The notes beneath the pieces were generated by a model. It was not told the origin of the DNA, searched no databases, and saw only the letters and a program-made list of their open reading frames with translations. Positions 55,281-63,466 of a DNA stretch of 64,000 nucleotides are shown one piece after another. Each line of letters opens with the position of its first letter. Positions within the stretch are counted from its first letter, which is position 1. Both the position numbers and the translations under genes were made by a program. Source of the DNA: Coprococcus sp. OM04-5BH (GTDB taxonomy: Bacteria > Bacillota > Clostridia > Lachnospirales > Lachnospiraceae). The stretch lies in the NCBI RefSeq assembly GCF_003482105.1, contig NZ_QULM01000001.1, positions 744,001 to 808,000 of the forward strand, in the 5' to 3' direction.

Positions 55281-55380
55281 GTGATGGGTGTGAAAAATGG
55301 CGTTGCAGGTGACATTTATGAGAATGTGTGATAGGTGTAAAAAAGGCGTTGCAGTCGGAATTTATGATATCGTGTGATGA
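55281..55380 (+). repeat. Degenerate tandem repeat (period 46-47 bp)
   Basis: GTGATGGGTGTGAAAAATGG (from 55281), GTGATAGGTGTAAAAAAGG (from 55328) and a diverged GTGATGAATC (from 55374) lie in the gap between the methyltransferase and rdgB. No ORF or promoter stands out. Confidence 0.65.
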
Positions 55381-55426
55381 ATCACATAATGGATGAGATT
55401 TGTGTTGGCGTAAGAAGGAGAAGCGT

Positions 55427-56026
55427 ATGAAGAAGCTAATATTTGCAACAGGGAATGAAAATAAGATGAAAGAGATCCGCATGATCCTTGCGGACTGTGG
55501 CTATGAGATACAGTCTATGAAGGAAGCGGGAATAGACATAGATATAGTTGAGGATGGAAAGACATTTGAAGAGAATGCCATAATCAAGGCTGAGGCTATC
55601 AGAAATGTGGCAAATTGCCTTGTACTGGCAGACGATTCCGGCCTTGAGGTTGACTATCTGGACAAGGCACCGGGAATATATTCAGCAAGATTTATGGGGG
55701 AGGATACATCCTATAGAATTAAGAACAAGGCTATCATAGACAAGCTTGAGGGAGTTCCTGACAGCGAGAGGACAGCCAGGTTCGTATGTGCCATTGCGGC
55801 AGCATTTCCGGATGGCAGGACAATAACAAGACGCGGAACCATAGAGGGAATAATAGGATATGAAGAGCGTGGCGAGAATGGATTTGGATATGATCCTATC
55901 TTCTTCCTGCCGGACAGAGGTGTGTCAACAGCAGAGCTGTCACCTGAGGAGAAGAACGAGATAAGCCACAGAGGAAATGCACTTAGATTGATAAAGGAAG
56001 TAATCGATGAAAATTCTGATAATTAG
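55427..56026 (+). CDS. rdgB: XTP/dITP diphosphatase
   Basis: A 199-residue Ham1/RdgB housecleaning enzyme that hydrolyses dITP, XTP and related bases to monophosphates. FATGNENKMKEI, DDSGLEVDYL, GIYSARFMG and GENGFGYDPIFF with SPEEKNEISHRGNA are complete. ATG 55427 follows AAGGAG; a shorter start is not needed. It overlaps yfcE by 20 nt. Confidence 0.95.
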   Translation: MKKLIFATGNENKMKEIRMILADCGYEIQSMKEAGIDIDIVEDGKTFEENAIIKAEAIRNVANCLVLADDSGLEVDYLDKAPGIYSARFMGEDTSYRIKNKAIIDKLEGVPDSERTARFVCAIAAAFPDGRTITRRGTIEGIIGYEERGENGFGYDPIFFLPDRGVSTAELSPEEKNEISHRGNALRLIKEVIDENSDN

Positions 56027-56519
56027 TGATACTCATGGAAGACGAAGCAGCATTGTAAAGGTTGCTGAGAAGGTGGGTGAGGTGGACATGGTGATCCATC
56101 TTGGAGACATTGCCGGAGATCTTGATTATGTGGAGGAAATGTTCGATTGCGAGATCCACATGATCGCAGGAAATAATGATTTTATGTGTGGACTTCCACG
56201 GGAGGAAGAGCTTGAGATCGAGGGAAAGAAGGTATTCATAACCCACGGACATTTGCATAAGGTGGGCTTTGGAACTGACGATCTCTATGAGCTTGCGGTG
56301 AGGAACGGCTATGACATCGTACTGTACGGACATACCCATGTCCAGAAGGTGGAGAACCGCAATGGAATATACATTGCAAATCCCGGCTCGCTGGCACTTC
56401 CGCGGGACGGTGCAGAGGGTAAATTCATCCTTCTGGAATTCGACCAGAACGGAACACCATTCTTCGCAGAAAACTCATTAAAGAGAGAGTACAGATCCTA
56501 CACTGATTGGTTCTTTTAA
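56007..56519 (+). CDS. yfcE: YfcE-type metallophosphoesterase
   Basis: A 170-residue calcineurin-like phosphodiesterase. The metal ligands sit in ISDTHGR, HLGDIAGD, AGNND, THGH and YGHTH, a full set. It starts inside the end of rdgB, a common Firmicutes pair. Its last 12 codons are repeated in tandem downstream (see the repeat at 56483). Confidence 0.94.
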   Translation: MKILIISDTHGRRSSIVKVAEKVGEVDMVIHLGDIAGDLDYVEEMFDCEIHMIAGNNDFMCGLPREEELEIEGKKVFITHGHLHKVGFGTDDLYELAVRNGYDIVLYGHTHVQKVENRNGIYIANPGSLALPRDGAEGKFILLEFDQNGTPFFAENSLKREYRSYTDWFF

Positions 56520-56600
56520 AGAGAGAGTACAGATCCTACACTGGTTGGTTCTTTTAAAGAGAGAGTACAGATCCTACACCGATGGATTCTCTTAAGGAGA
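56483..56600 (+). repeat. 38-bp tandem repeat at the 3' end of yfcE
   Basis: GAGAGAGTACAGATCCTACA starts at 56483, 56521 and 56559; a weaker fourth piece (TTAAGGAGAGACT) follows. Copy 1 lies inside yfcE and includes the stop region, so it ends YRSYTDWFF. The period is not a multiple of three, so a slippage within the coding part would change the C-terminus. Confidence 0.9.
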
Positions 56601-56619
56601 GACTATTTAGTGGAAAGTA

Positions 56620-56648
56620 AGGGGCAGCCCAGTAAGCTGCCCCTTTGT
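56620..56648 (+). terminator. Terminator after yfcE
   Basis: AGGGGCAGC and GCTGCCCCT flank a 7-nt loop (CCAGTAA), followed by TTGTTGG. T-run is short. Confidence 0.75.
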
Positions 56649-56724
56649 TGGAGATAGATACAGGTTGTGACTTGGATTATGACTTAAATTAATGTAATGG
56701 GAAAACAAGTCAGGATTACAGTAT

Positions 56725-58131
56725 ATGGAGGATACAGGATTGAAGAAGCGTGACATAATAACAGGAACTATTGCGGAATATGATTTCCCAAACAAGGGAA
56801 GCTTCATGTGTGGCGATAGAAAGGTTACAATAAAAGGGGCACTTCCCGGACAGGAGGTAAGTGCACAGGTAATAAAATTAAAGAGCGGCCGGGCAGAAGC
56901 AAGAACCTTGGAAGTCCTCAAGCCGTCACCTCTTGAAGATAGTAAACCGGTGTGCTCACATTTCGGTCAGTGTGGAGGCTGCAGCTATCAGACCATGAGC
57001 TATGAGAACCAGTTGAAGTTGAAAGCCGATATGGTGAAGAAGCTTTTAGATGGGGTGATAAATACAGAAGAAAATCCATACAAATGGGAAGGGATAATTG
57101 GTTCTCCTGTTACATCCGGATATAGAAATAAGATGGAATATTCATTTGGAGATGAATATAAGGATGGACCCCTTGCCCTTGGACTTCATAAGAAGAATAG
57201 CATGTACGATATCGTCCAGATGGAAGACTGTGATATCGTCAGTCCGGATTACAATGCAATCGTAGATTACACTGTGAAGTTCTGTAAGGATAATGAACTC
57301 CCATATTACAGGAAGATACAGCACACAGGGCTGCTCAGGCATCTTGTCATAAGGCAGTCATACACTTCAAAGGAACTGCTCATTAATCTTGTGACAAGTT
57401 CACAGAATATAGAAGCAATGGATCTTGACGAATATGTGGCAGGACTTCTTCGACTTGAGAAATCCGGCAGCCTTTCAGGAAAGATTGCCGGCATACTCCA
57501 TACCACAAATGACTCAATGGCAGATGCAGTAATATGTGAAAAGTTAGACGTGCTGTATGGAACAGAGTTTATTTACGAAGAATTGCTGGGACTTAAGTTT
57601 AAGATTTCCCCATTCTCATTCTTCCAGACAAATACTGCCAGTGCTGCCAGACTCTACAGCAAAGCCAGAGAGTATGTGGGAGACACAAAGGATAAGGTCA
57701 TCTTTGATCTGTACAGTGGAACCGGTACTATTGCCCAGATGCTGTCTGCCGTTGCCAGGAAGGTAGTAGGAGTTGAAATAGTCTCTGAGGCTGTGGATGC
57801 TGCCAGGGCAAATGCCGAACTGAATGGACTGGACAATTGCCAGTTCATAGCAGGCGATGTGCTCAAGGTTATTGATTCCATAACAGACAAGCCGGACATA
57901 ATAGTACTTGATCCGCCTCGTGACGGAATAAATCCCAAGGCACTGGAGAAGATCATTGCCTACGGCGTTGACGAGCTTGTGTATATAAGCTGTAAGCCAA
58001 CCTCCCTTGCAAGAGACCTTGTGACTCTGCAGGAGAGAGGTTATAGGGTAGTAAAAGCTTGTGCTGTGGATCAGTTTGTGAATACGGTGCATGTGGAGAG
58101 TGTCGTGTTGATGTCAAAAGACGAGAAGTAA
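56725..58131 (+). CDS. TrmA/RumA-type RNA uracil-C5 methyltransferase
   Basis: A 468-residue SAM enzyme methylating a uracil in 23S rRNA (RlmD-like) or tRNA. The TRAM domain begins the protein; CSHFGQCGGCSYQ is the first part of an iron-sulfur-type cysteine set. DLYSGTGTIAQML is motif I, LDPPRDGINPK motif IV and VYISCKPTSLARDL holds the catalytic Cys. ATG 56725 is the formal start, but the GGAGG at 56727 is placed well for a TTG at 56740 (5 residues shorter), which may be the true start. Confidence 0.93.
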   Translation: MEDTGLKKRDIITGTIAEYDFPNKGSFMCGDRKVTIKGALPGQEVSAQVIKLKSGRAEARTLEVLKPSPLEDSKPVCSHFGQCGGCSYQTMSYENQLKLKADMVKKLLDGVINTEENPYKWEGIIGSPVTSGYRNKMEYSFGDEYKDGPLALGLHKKNSMYDIVQMEDCDIVSPDYNAIVDYTVKFCKDNELPYYRKIQHTGLLRHLVIRQSYTSKELLINLVTSSQNIEAMDLDEYVAGLLRLEKSGSLSGKIAGILHTTNDSMADAVICEKLDVLYGTEFIYEELLGLKFKISPFSFFQTNTASAARLYSKAREYVGDTKDKVIFDLYSGTGTIAQMLSAVARKVVGVEIVSEAVDAARANAELNGLDNCQFIAGDVLKVIDSITDKPDIIVLDPPRDGINPKALEKIIAYGVDELVYISCKPTSLARDLVTLQERGYRVVKACAVDQFVNTVHVESVVLMSKDEK

Positions 58132-58604
58132 ATGTAAGAAAAAGGCTTGAAAACAAGGGATTTCCGAGGTGAAGCAGATTTTGGACATTGGGCAACACGA
58201 CCGGAAAATGAGAAGTTTGCTGTTAGAGGGAACATATCTACATGAAAAAATGGCGGAGGGTTGAGTTGACAGCTTGTAAAATGGGTAGGTTGAGTGGATA
58301 GGTTGGATATTTGCAGGTCGAGTTGACAGGAATGATAATTTGAAGCAAAAAATGGGAGATTTGGCACCTTGTAGCGATATGAGGTGCCGTTTTTGATAGT
58401 TATGTGGGAGCAAGAACGGGAATATGAAGAAATTTTGCAGATGTATTATTCGCAAAAGATATCGGTGATGGTGAGAGAGTTGAGATGATACGCTTTTAGA
58501 GGTAAAATAAAAAGGATAGAAAGAGTGTGATAAGTTAGGAAGAATGGAATAAAGGCCATCAAGAAGGTTGCTATTGTTGACTGTAAAAGAGGGGAGATTT
58601 AGAT
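58132..58604 (+). other. 470-bp gap with a possible terminator
   Basis: The sequence becomes AT-rich and GTTGAG-rich: short GTTGAGTTGACAG-like copies occur near 58260 and 58318. A hairpin GGCACCT (58363-58369) with AGGTGCC (58382-58388) and GTTTTTG is probably a terminator. I see no gene. This is where the accessory region begins. Confidence 0.55.
58363..58394 (+). terminator. Intrinsic terminator
   Basis: GGCACCT and AGGTGCC flank a 12-nt loop, then GTTTTTG. Confidence 0.75.
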
Positions 58605-59870
58605 ATGTCATATTGTTGTGAGGAATGTTTTTCAAACGAAGCGATTAAAAAATTTATTCAGGAAAATAGTAGTATTGTGGGAGAGTGCGAATATTGTGGT
58701 TCGCATAATGTATCACTAATATCACCAAGAACATTAGGGGAGTATATTTGTTCATGTTTAGAAAAAGCATATGAATATATAGATGAAGGCACCGGGGCTA
58801 TGTACGATAGTGAAGACGAAATGTATTTAGGACCAGATGGAAAAGAGGCAACAGTATATTCAGTTAGAGAAATATTGATGGAAGAGGAGGTATTTGCAGA
58901 TATTACAGACAGTGATGCGCTGCTTGATGAATTATTTTTAGGGTTATTATCATATGAAGAGCAAAAGGATGGGGCTTATAATCCTTTTTATGATATTGAT
59001 ATAGAATGTTTTGTAGTTAAAGATGATTTATATGGTTTAGAGGCAACACAAATATATTATAACTGGGAGTTATTTAAGCATACAATTAAACATTACAATA
59101 GATTTTTCGATGTAGATGGTCTTGAAATTCGCAACAAATGCTTGGAAAAAATAAACACATATCTTTATGATTTTATTACGGATATCGATATAGGTACGAT
59201 ATTCTATCGTGCGAGAGAGCAGGATGATTCTATTAAGGATATCACTGGAATAGATCCATATAAAGAGATGGGTCCCGCACCATATAATAAAGCAAAGACA
59301 AATAGAATGAGCCCTGCAGGAATATCATATTTATATGTTGCAGGAGACAAGGACACTGCGTTTGCTGAGTGTCGTCTTAATGGGAAAAGGGCAGTTGTAG
59401 CTGAGTTTAAATTAAAGGATTCGTTACAGATTATTGACTTTTCAAGAAGTTCTTTTTATTGGGCAGGAAGTATTTTTGAAGATGATTATAATCATGATGG
59501 GCGGTGGATATCTTCATTTTTGAAAAGTTTTGTGAATGAAATCACAATGCCAGTTGATGATAAAGTGGAAGATCACTCTTACGATTATGTTGCGACACAA
59601 GTAATCGCAGAATATTTGAGAAGCAAACATTATGATGGAATATGTTTTAAAAGTAGTGTTAGTGAAGGAAAAAGTTATGTATTCTTTTGCGGACCAGATA
59701 CAGAACATATTCACGATGCGTACCCGTATCCATTTGGTGATCCATATTTATCTGATATGCTTCCTATTTTACAGTCGTTTACAAAATGCTTTGATTTAAA
59801 CTATATTGAGGTGATTGATGTTTTAAATGATGGAAAAGCTGGCAACGTGATAGAAAAGAGAATGTTATAA
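58605..59870 (+). CDS. RES-domain protein with N-terminal zinc and helical regions
   Basis: A 421-residue protein. Cys5, Cys8, Cys28 and Cys31 look like a zinc ribbon. Residues 40-190 form a helical region of HEPN/RES-N-terminal type. The RES domain starts at about 198: FYRAREQDD with Arg202/Arg204, NRMSPAGISYLYVA with Tyr in the centre, AFAECRLN with Glu255, then IAEYLRSKHYDGICFKSS and SYVFFCG. RES domains of toxins (MbcT, ParT) cleave NAD+ with such Arg, Tyr and Glu. A standalone toxin without an obvious antitoxin fits a defence role, which is inference. AT-rich codon use unlike the core genes. GAGGGGAG precedes the ATG. Confidence 0.83.
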   Translation: MSYCCEECFSNEAIKKFIQENSSIVGECEYCGSHNVSLISPRTLGEYICSCLEKAYEYIDEGTGAMYDSEDEMYLGPDGKEATVYSVREILMEEEVFADITDSDALLDELFLGLLSYEEQKDGAYNPFYDIDIECFVVKDDLYGLEATQIYYNWELFKHTIKHYNRFFDVDGLEIRNKCLEKINTYLYDFITDIDIGTIFYRAREQDDSIKDITGIDPYKEMGPAPYNKAKTNRMSPAGISYLYVAGDKDTAFAECRLNGKRAVVAEFKLKDSLQIIDFSRSSFYWAGSIFEDDYNHDGRWISSFLKSFVNEITMPVDDKVEDHSYDYVATQVIAEYLRSKHYDGICFKSSVSEGKSYVFFCGPDTEHIHDAYPYPFGDPYLSDMLPILQSFTKCFDLNYIEVIDVLNDGKAGNVIEKRML

Positions 59871-60382
59871 GAATAATTTATGGTTTGCTTATGAAATTGA
59901 AATGTAACAAAAAAGATGTTCCAATCTAAATATTATGAATTGAAATAACGGTCAAAATATAGCCTTGTGGATGGAGCGATAACTCTAGCACTCAAAGTTG
60001 TCTTAGTTCTTGGTGGATATCAAAGCGGAAATCTCAGAAAGTCGTTCATGGCGTTTGCGGTAAACGTAAAAACGATAGCATCCATTCAAAAATTGTACCA
60101 ATCTGGACACCCAATATGGCTTGCGAGTTAGAGGAGGCAAGAATATATAGATAGTTATTGGCGTACCATCTCACTGGCTTGCGTACCATAAATTGATACA
60201 ATGCACCCTTTGAGCGTTGAGGGTTCAAATTTAACGATTACCCCTACTCAAAAAACGATAGTGTGCATTTGGGCAGAAATGGCGGATTTTTCAGTCTCAT
60301 GATGATTGAAGTGTTGTTGTATAAATTTAGGTTTGATATTATAATTAATGATACATAATAACACATCTGGACTTGTGGGGAT
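59871..60382. other. 512-bp AT-rich gap without a clear gene
   Basis: No ORF or strong promoter stands out here. The stretch with two short copies of GCGTACCATC/GCGTACCATA near 60161 and 60182 may be a remnant. I cannot assign it. Confidence 0.4.
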
Positions 60383-61393
60383 ATGACAGAATATGAGATG
60401 TTGCGTTTGGTAATAGATTTTTACAGAAAGGATACAAAAATGAAGGATTTGAGATTTGATGATTTATATTCTCCAGAATACTATATGGATGTTCCTGGAA
60501 ACGATGGGAGAATCGCAATAAAGAAGTTTAACGATGCAAGAGATACGATGGCAATGGCTCATTTTTCATTGTCTTATATCGAAGATATACCAAGTGATGA
60601 ATCAGGGAAAAACTTTGCAAAGACATTACATATTCGTCATGCGATTGAAGACTTAAATAATTCTTTTGACTTGTTGCTACAAATTCCATGGTTTTATTAT
60701 AGGATATGGGTAGAGTTTAATCGAGGGGCATCGCTTCAAACGAGACAGTTAAAAAATAAAAATGAGATAATAAGAAATACGCAGGATTGGGTGCTGTTGG
60801 CTGAACGAGATTGTGAGTATAGGAAAGTTATGGCGTACTTACAGACCACATCTAATCCACTTGAAGCAAAAATAAATTCATTCTTTTCTGTCTATATTGA
60901 AGGCACTAGTAAGTTGTTTACAGTACGTTCACTGTGTAATGCGTTAAAACATAATCACGCCTTAAGTTTTGAAGAATTATATGAACCATATGATTTTTGG
61001 TTAAATATAAATGGAAAAAAAATCAATTTACGGGATGAACATATAGAGGTAGGATTCAAACAGAAAATTTATGAAAAAGATAATACTGATATTGAGGTAG
61101 GGGAAATTAAATATGATTATACAGATGATTTCTCTATAGATTATGAATATGCGCAAGGGGAAATTTTCAGATACGAGGATTGTACTGATGAAAAATATCG
61201 CTTTAAGATTCATGATGTTTATAAAGAGTGTTGCGAGTATTTTGATGCACTTGTTGATTTGTTTGAAGAAGTATATAACCAAATTCATCCACAGATTAGT
61301 TTGCTTCCGACACTTGTTGGAGAGAATGGAAAGCCTAATATCAAATCAAGTGAGGACAGTATTAGTATGAACGATTATTTTACTGTAGTGTAG
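60383..61393 (+). CDS. HEPN-like helical protein
   Basis: A 336-residue, mostly helical soluble protein. An Arg182...His190/His192 pattern in VRSLCNALKHNH resembles the catalytic motif of HEPN proteins (Cthe_2314-like), though the spacing of seven residues is longer than the usual four to six. Earlier helices carry HIRHAIEDLNNSFDLLLQ. The strongly acidic C-terminal third has no recognised fold. It lies next to the RES gene and has its own terminator. AT-rich codon use. I do not know its function. Confidence 0.7.
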   Translation: MTEYEMLRLVIDFYRKDTKMKDLRFDDLYSPEYYMDVPGNDGRIAIKKFNDARDTMAMAHFSLSYIEDIPSDESGKNFAKTLHIRHAIEDLNNSFDLLLQIPWFYYRIWVEFNRGASLQTRQLKNKNEIIRNTQDWVLLAERDCEYRKVMAYLQTTSNPLEAKINSFFSVYIEGTSKLFTVRSLCNALKHNHALSFEELYEPYDFWLNINGKKINLRDEHIEVGFKQKIYEKDNTDIEVGEIKYDYTDDFSIDYEYAQGEIFRYEDCTDEKYRFKIHDVYKECCEYFDALVDLFEEVYNQIHPQISLLPTLVGENGKPNIKSSEDSISMNDYFTVV

Positions 61394-61419
61394 GAAAAAA
61401 TTTATAATAGAACAGCGTT

Positions 61420-61458
61420 AGAGCATTTATGTGTAAAAGCATAAATGCTCTTTTTTTG
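61420..61458 (+). terminator. Terminator after the HEPN-like gene
   Basis: AGAGCATTTATG and CATAAATGCTCT flank an 8-nt loop, followed by six Ts or more. Confidence 0.93.
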
Positions 61459-61514
61459 TCTCTTCAAGGACAAAGAACAAGAAAGCAGCTTTTGGACAAT
61501 AGCGAGGTGTTGAA

Positions 61515-61838
61515 ATGGAAAAAATAGAATGGATACTCTGTCCTGTTTGTGGCAATAAAACTCGTAATCAAATCAGAGAAGATAGAAGTATTAAGTCTAA
61601 AGCTATGGAAACAAGTGATAAGATAATTTACTATGTTACAAAGCACTCAAAATTTATGGCTAGTGTAGAAGTGTAAGGTGTTTATTTTTATTCAGAAGAA
61701 CCGGTATGGGATGACTTGGAATTCATCAAAAATAAAACAAAGTGGGGATCACAAGTACAAGGCAGTTTTAGAAAATTAAGTGAGCATGATTACAATGTTA
61801 TTGCTAATGAAATAAGAAAAAGAATCGAAAATGAATAA
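61515..61838 (+). pseudogene. KTR/EVE chimeric remnant with an in-frame stop
   Basis: The first about 24 codons (MEKIEWILCPVCGNKTR) match the Cys-rich KTR protein that travels with conjugative transposons. After this, the frame continues as something else: YYVTKHSKFMASVEV, a TAA stop at 61674-61676, then GVYFYSEEPVWDDLEF and FRKLSEHDYNVIANEIRKRI to a TAA at 61836. The two halves across the stop read as one EVE-like fold (KFxASVEV-x-GxYFYSEEPVW). So it looks like a KTR start joined to an EVE tail, then broken by a stop. AGCGAGGTG precedes the ATG. Confidence 0.65.
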
Positions 61839-61882
61839 ACTTATTAAAGTAGAAGGGGCTGTGAAATAACAGTCATCTACGC

Positions 61883-61925
61883 AAAAAGAGGACTTTTCGT
61901 TCATTTTAAAAGAAAAGTCCTTTTT
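61883..61925. terminator. Bidirectional terminator
   Basis: GGACTTTTC (61890-61898) and GAAAAGTCC (61912-61920), with A- and T-runs outside, sit between the pseudogene and the convergent traX-like gene. Confidence 0.85.
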
Positions 61926-61937
61926 AAAATTTCATAT

Positions 61938-62651
61938 TCAAATCTTAAGACACATTCTTATAATTCCTAAAATCAGCAAATGTACTGGATAAAAAAGATA
62001 ATTAAACCACTTATTCTGTTTTCCACGTTCTCCATTATAAGTAAGTGTCAGGCCAAATCCAAGCAAAGCCCATGGTTCTTTGAACATGGAAAGATAGGAA
62101 AATGGAATCGCAAGTGCCTGTCGGTCATGAAAAATATAACAGAAATATCCAATCAGCACCGCATGGTGTTCATAATCTAATCCCAGATTCATTGCAGCAA
62201 AGCACAATACTGCCACAATGAGAAATGATACGAAATACCATAAAGCTTTCGGCAATGCTGCCATCTTTTCCTTGAGTACATCAATCAGCCAGATCATGGC
62301 AAGCACCAAGGCTAACGTAAACATAATATTGTTCCAGTTGGCTTCAAAAAATGTAGCTGTTGTACACATATCAAAAGGAATTTCTGATATTACTCCAAAT
62401 ACAAGAAGTGTAATTAAATACTTCCATTTATTTTTTGTGTGGAAATAGCCTTCCACGAGAAGGAAGATGAATATTGGAAATGCGATTCTTCCTAAAATAT
62501 CAAAAAAGTCACTCAACCGATTCAATGCTCCTCCATCCAAATTCGGATAGATTAACGCTTTGTTTGTGTGATCGATAAGCATAGATAGAAAAGCAATGTA
62601 TTTAAGCTGCGCCCCTGAAAATATTTTTATTCTTTCTTTTATATTGTTCAT
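61938..62651 (-). CDS. TraX-family membrane protein
   Basis: A 237-residue multi-pass protein of the TraX family, named after the pilin acetylase of F plasmids. GAQLKYIAFLSMLIDHTNKAL with the family His, then GRIAFPIFIFLLVEGYFHT, LIDVLKEKMAALP and WFNYLFYPVHLLILGIIRM fit the family of 8 or so helices. In Firmicutes chromosomes the role is unknown. ATG 62651 follows AAAGGA on the minus strand; an in-frame extension to 62681 adds 10 residues. Confidence 0.88.
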   Translation of the reverse strand: MNNIKERIKIFSGAQLKYIAFLSMLIDHTNKALIYPNLDGGALNRLSDFFDILGRIAFPIFIFLLVEGYFHTKNKWKYLITLLVFGVISEIPFDMCTTATFFEANWNNIMFTLALVLAMIWLIDVLKEKMAALPKALWYFVSFLIVAVLCFAAMNLGLDYEHHAVLIGYFCYIFHDRQALAIPFSYLSMFKEPWALLGFGLTLTYNGERGKQNKWFNYLFYPVHLLILGIIRMCLKI

Positions 62652-62791
62652 AAAAAATAGTCCTTTTTTTAATTTCTTCAATTACATTCACTTATTGGGT
62701 CATCTTTACCCACCCCACTGGATATGGCGAAAAGGAACCGTTGAATAGTAGGAAGCTAAGATTGTGATAACTCTATATTACTATAGTTGTT

Positions 62792-63088
62792 TTGAAAAAA
62801 CCATATAAAAGAAGAGTTTATTCGAAATGTGCTGATGAGATGGAAGAATTAAGACAAAAAAAGCAACTGCTATTGGTGGAGCATGCGGAGTCTTTGAGGA
62901 AGCTTGTCAGACTTTTAGAATATGAGAACAGATTGCTAAAAGAAAAATTGAAAAAAGAAAATATTCCATTTGATGAAGTCAATCCATTTGAAGAAACTAT
63001 AGATAATGTGGAAGAGTATGATCCTGACCGGGGAGAACGTATTGTTCATGGCAAGAAGCAGAAAAGCGGAGTTTCAGATACCATTTGA
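62792..63088 (+). CDS. Truncated coiled-coil protein, possible mobile-element remnant
   Basis: A 98-residue frame starting at TTG (no clear ribosome binding site; the ATG-less start is uncertain). It has a coiled-coil stretch (LRKLVRLLEYENRLLKEKLK) and then YDPDRGERIVHGKKQ, before an abrupt end. A coiled coil followed by an x-D-P-x-x-G-x-R-I segment occurs at the start of helicase/primase proteins of TOTE-type elements, as I recall. So this could be the cut front of such a gene. The call is weak. Confidence 0.35.
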   Translation: MKKPYKRRVYSKCADEMEELRQKKQLLLVEHAESLRKLVRLLEYENRLLKEKLKKENIPFDEVNPFEETIDNVEEYDPDRGERIVHGKKQKSGVSDTI

Positions 63089-63182
63089 ACGACCAAAGAT
63101 GAAAACGCTCCTGCAGAGTATCAGTATCTCAGTATGCTTCTGATGATGTAGCTGATCGGATGGGATTGATAGAATGATTTAC

Positions 63183-63219
63183 ACCTCATGGCTGATTTGG
63201 TGGCTGTGGGGTTTTTTTA
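63183..63219 (+). terminator. Intrinsic terminator with G-U pairs
   Basis: ACCTCATGGC (63183-63192) and GCTGTGGGGT (63203-63212) form 10 pairs including several G-U, then a T-run to 63218. Confidence 0.6.
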
Positions 63220-63352
63220 GTGGTGTGAATATCCATTGAAATATATGTTTTCAACTGTTAAAATTGGGGATGGAGTAGCAATGAGGATGAACCATTTTGG
63301 ATGTAGAAAAAAACATAAAAAAATATAGGTACGGATTAAAAAGGGATTACAG

Positions 63353-63415
63353 ATGAAAAAACAGTTGGTACTAAAAGAAGATATAATCAATAAATTACAG
63401 TTGTTGAGGGTTTAA
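63353..63415 (+). CDS. Short ORF of 20 codons, doubtful
   Basis: MKKQLVLKEDIINKLQLLRV after AAAAAGGG at about 63340. It may be a fragment of a larger gene lost from this site. Nothing supports its expression. The rest of 63220-63466 has no gene. Confidence 0.2.
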   Translation: MKKQLVLKEDIINKLQLLRV

Positions 63416-63466
63416 CGATATTTATAGGAAGATGTAATGGAAAGACAGAATTTAGGAGAGCCACCT

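Noticed and set aside
59871..60382. Phage or insertion-sequence remnant between the RES and HEPN-like genes
   Set aside because: No coding pattern, inverted repeat or transposase fragment can be recognised in any frame.
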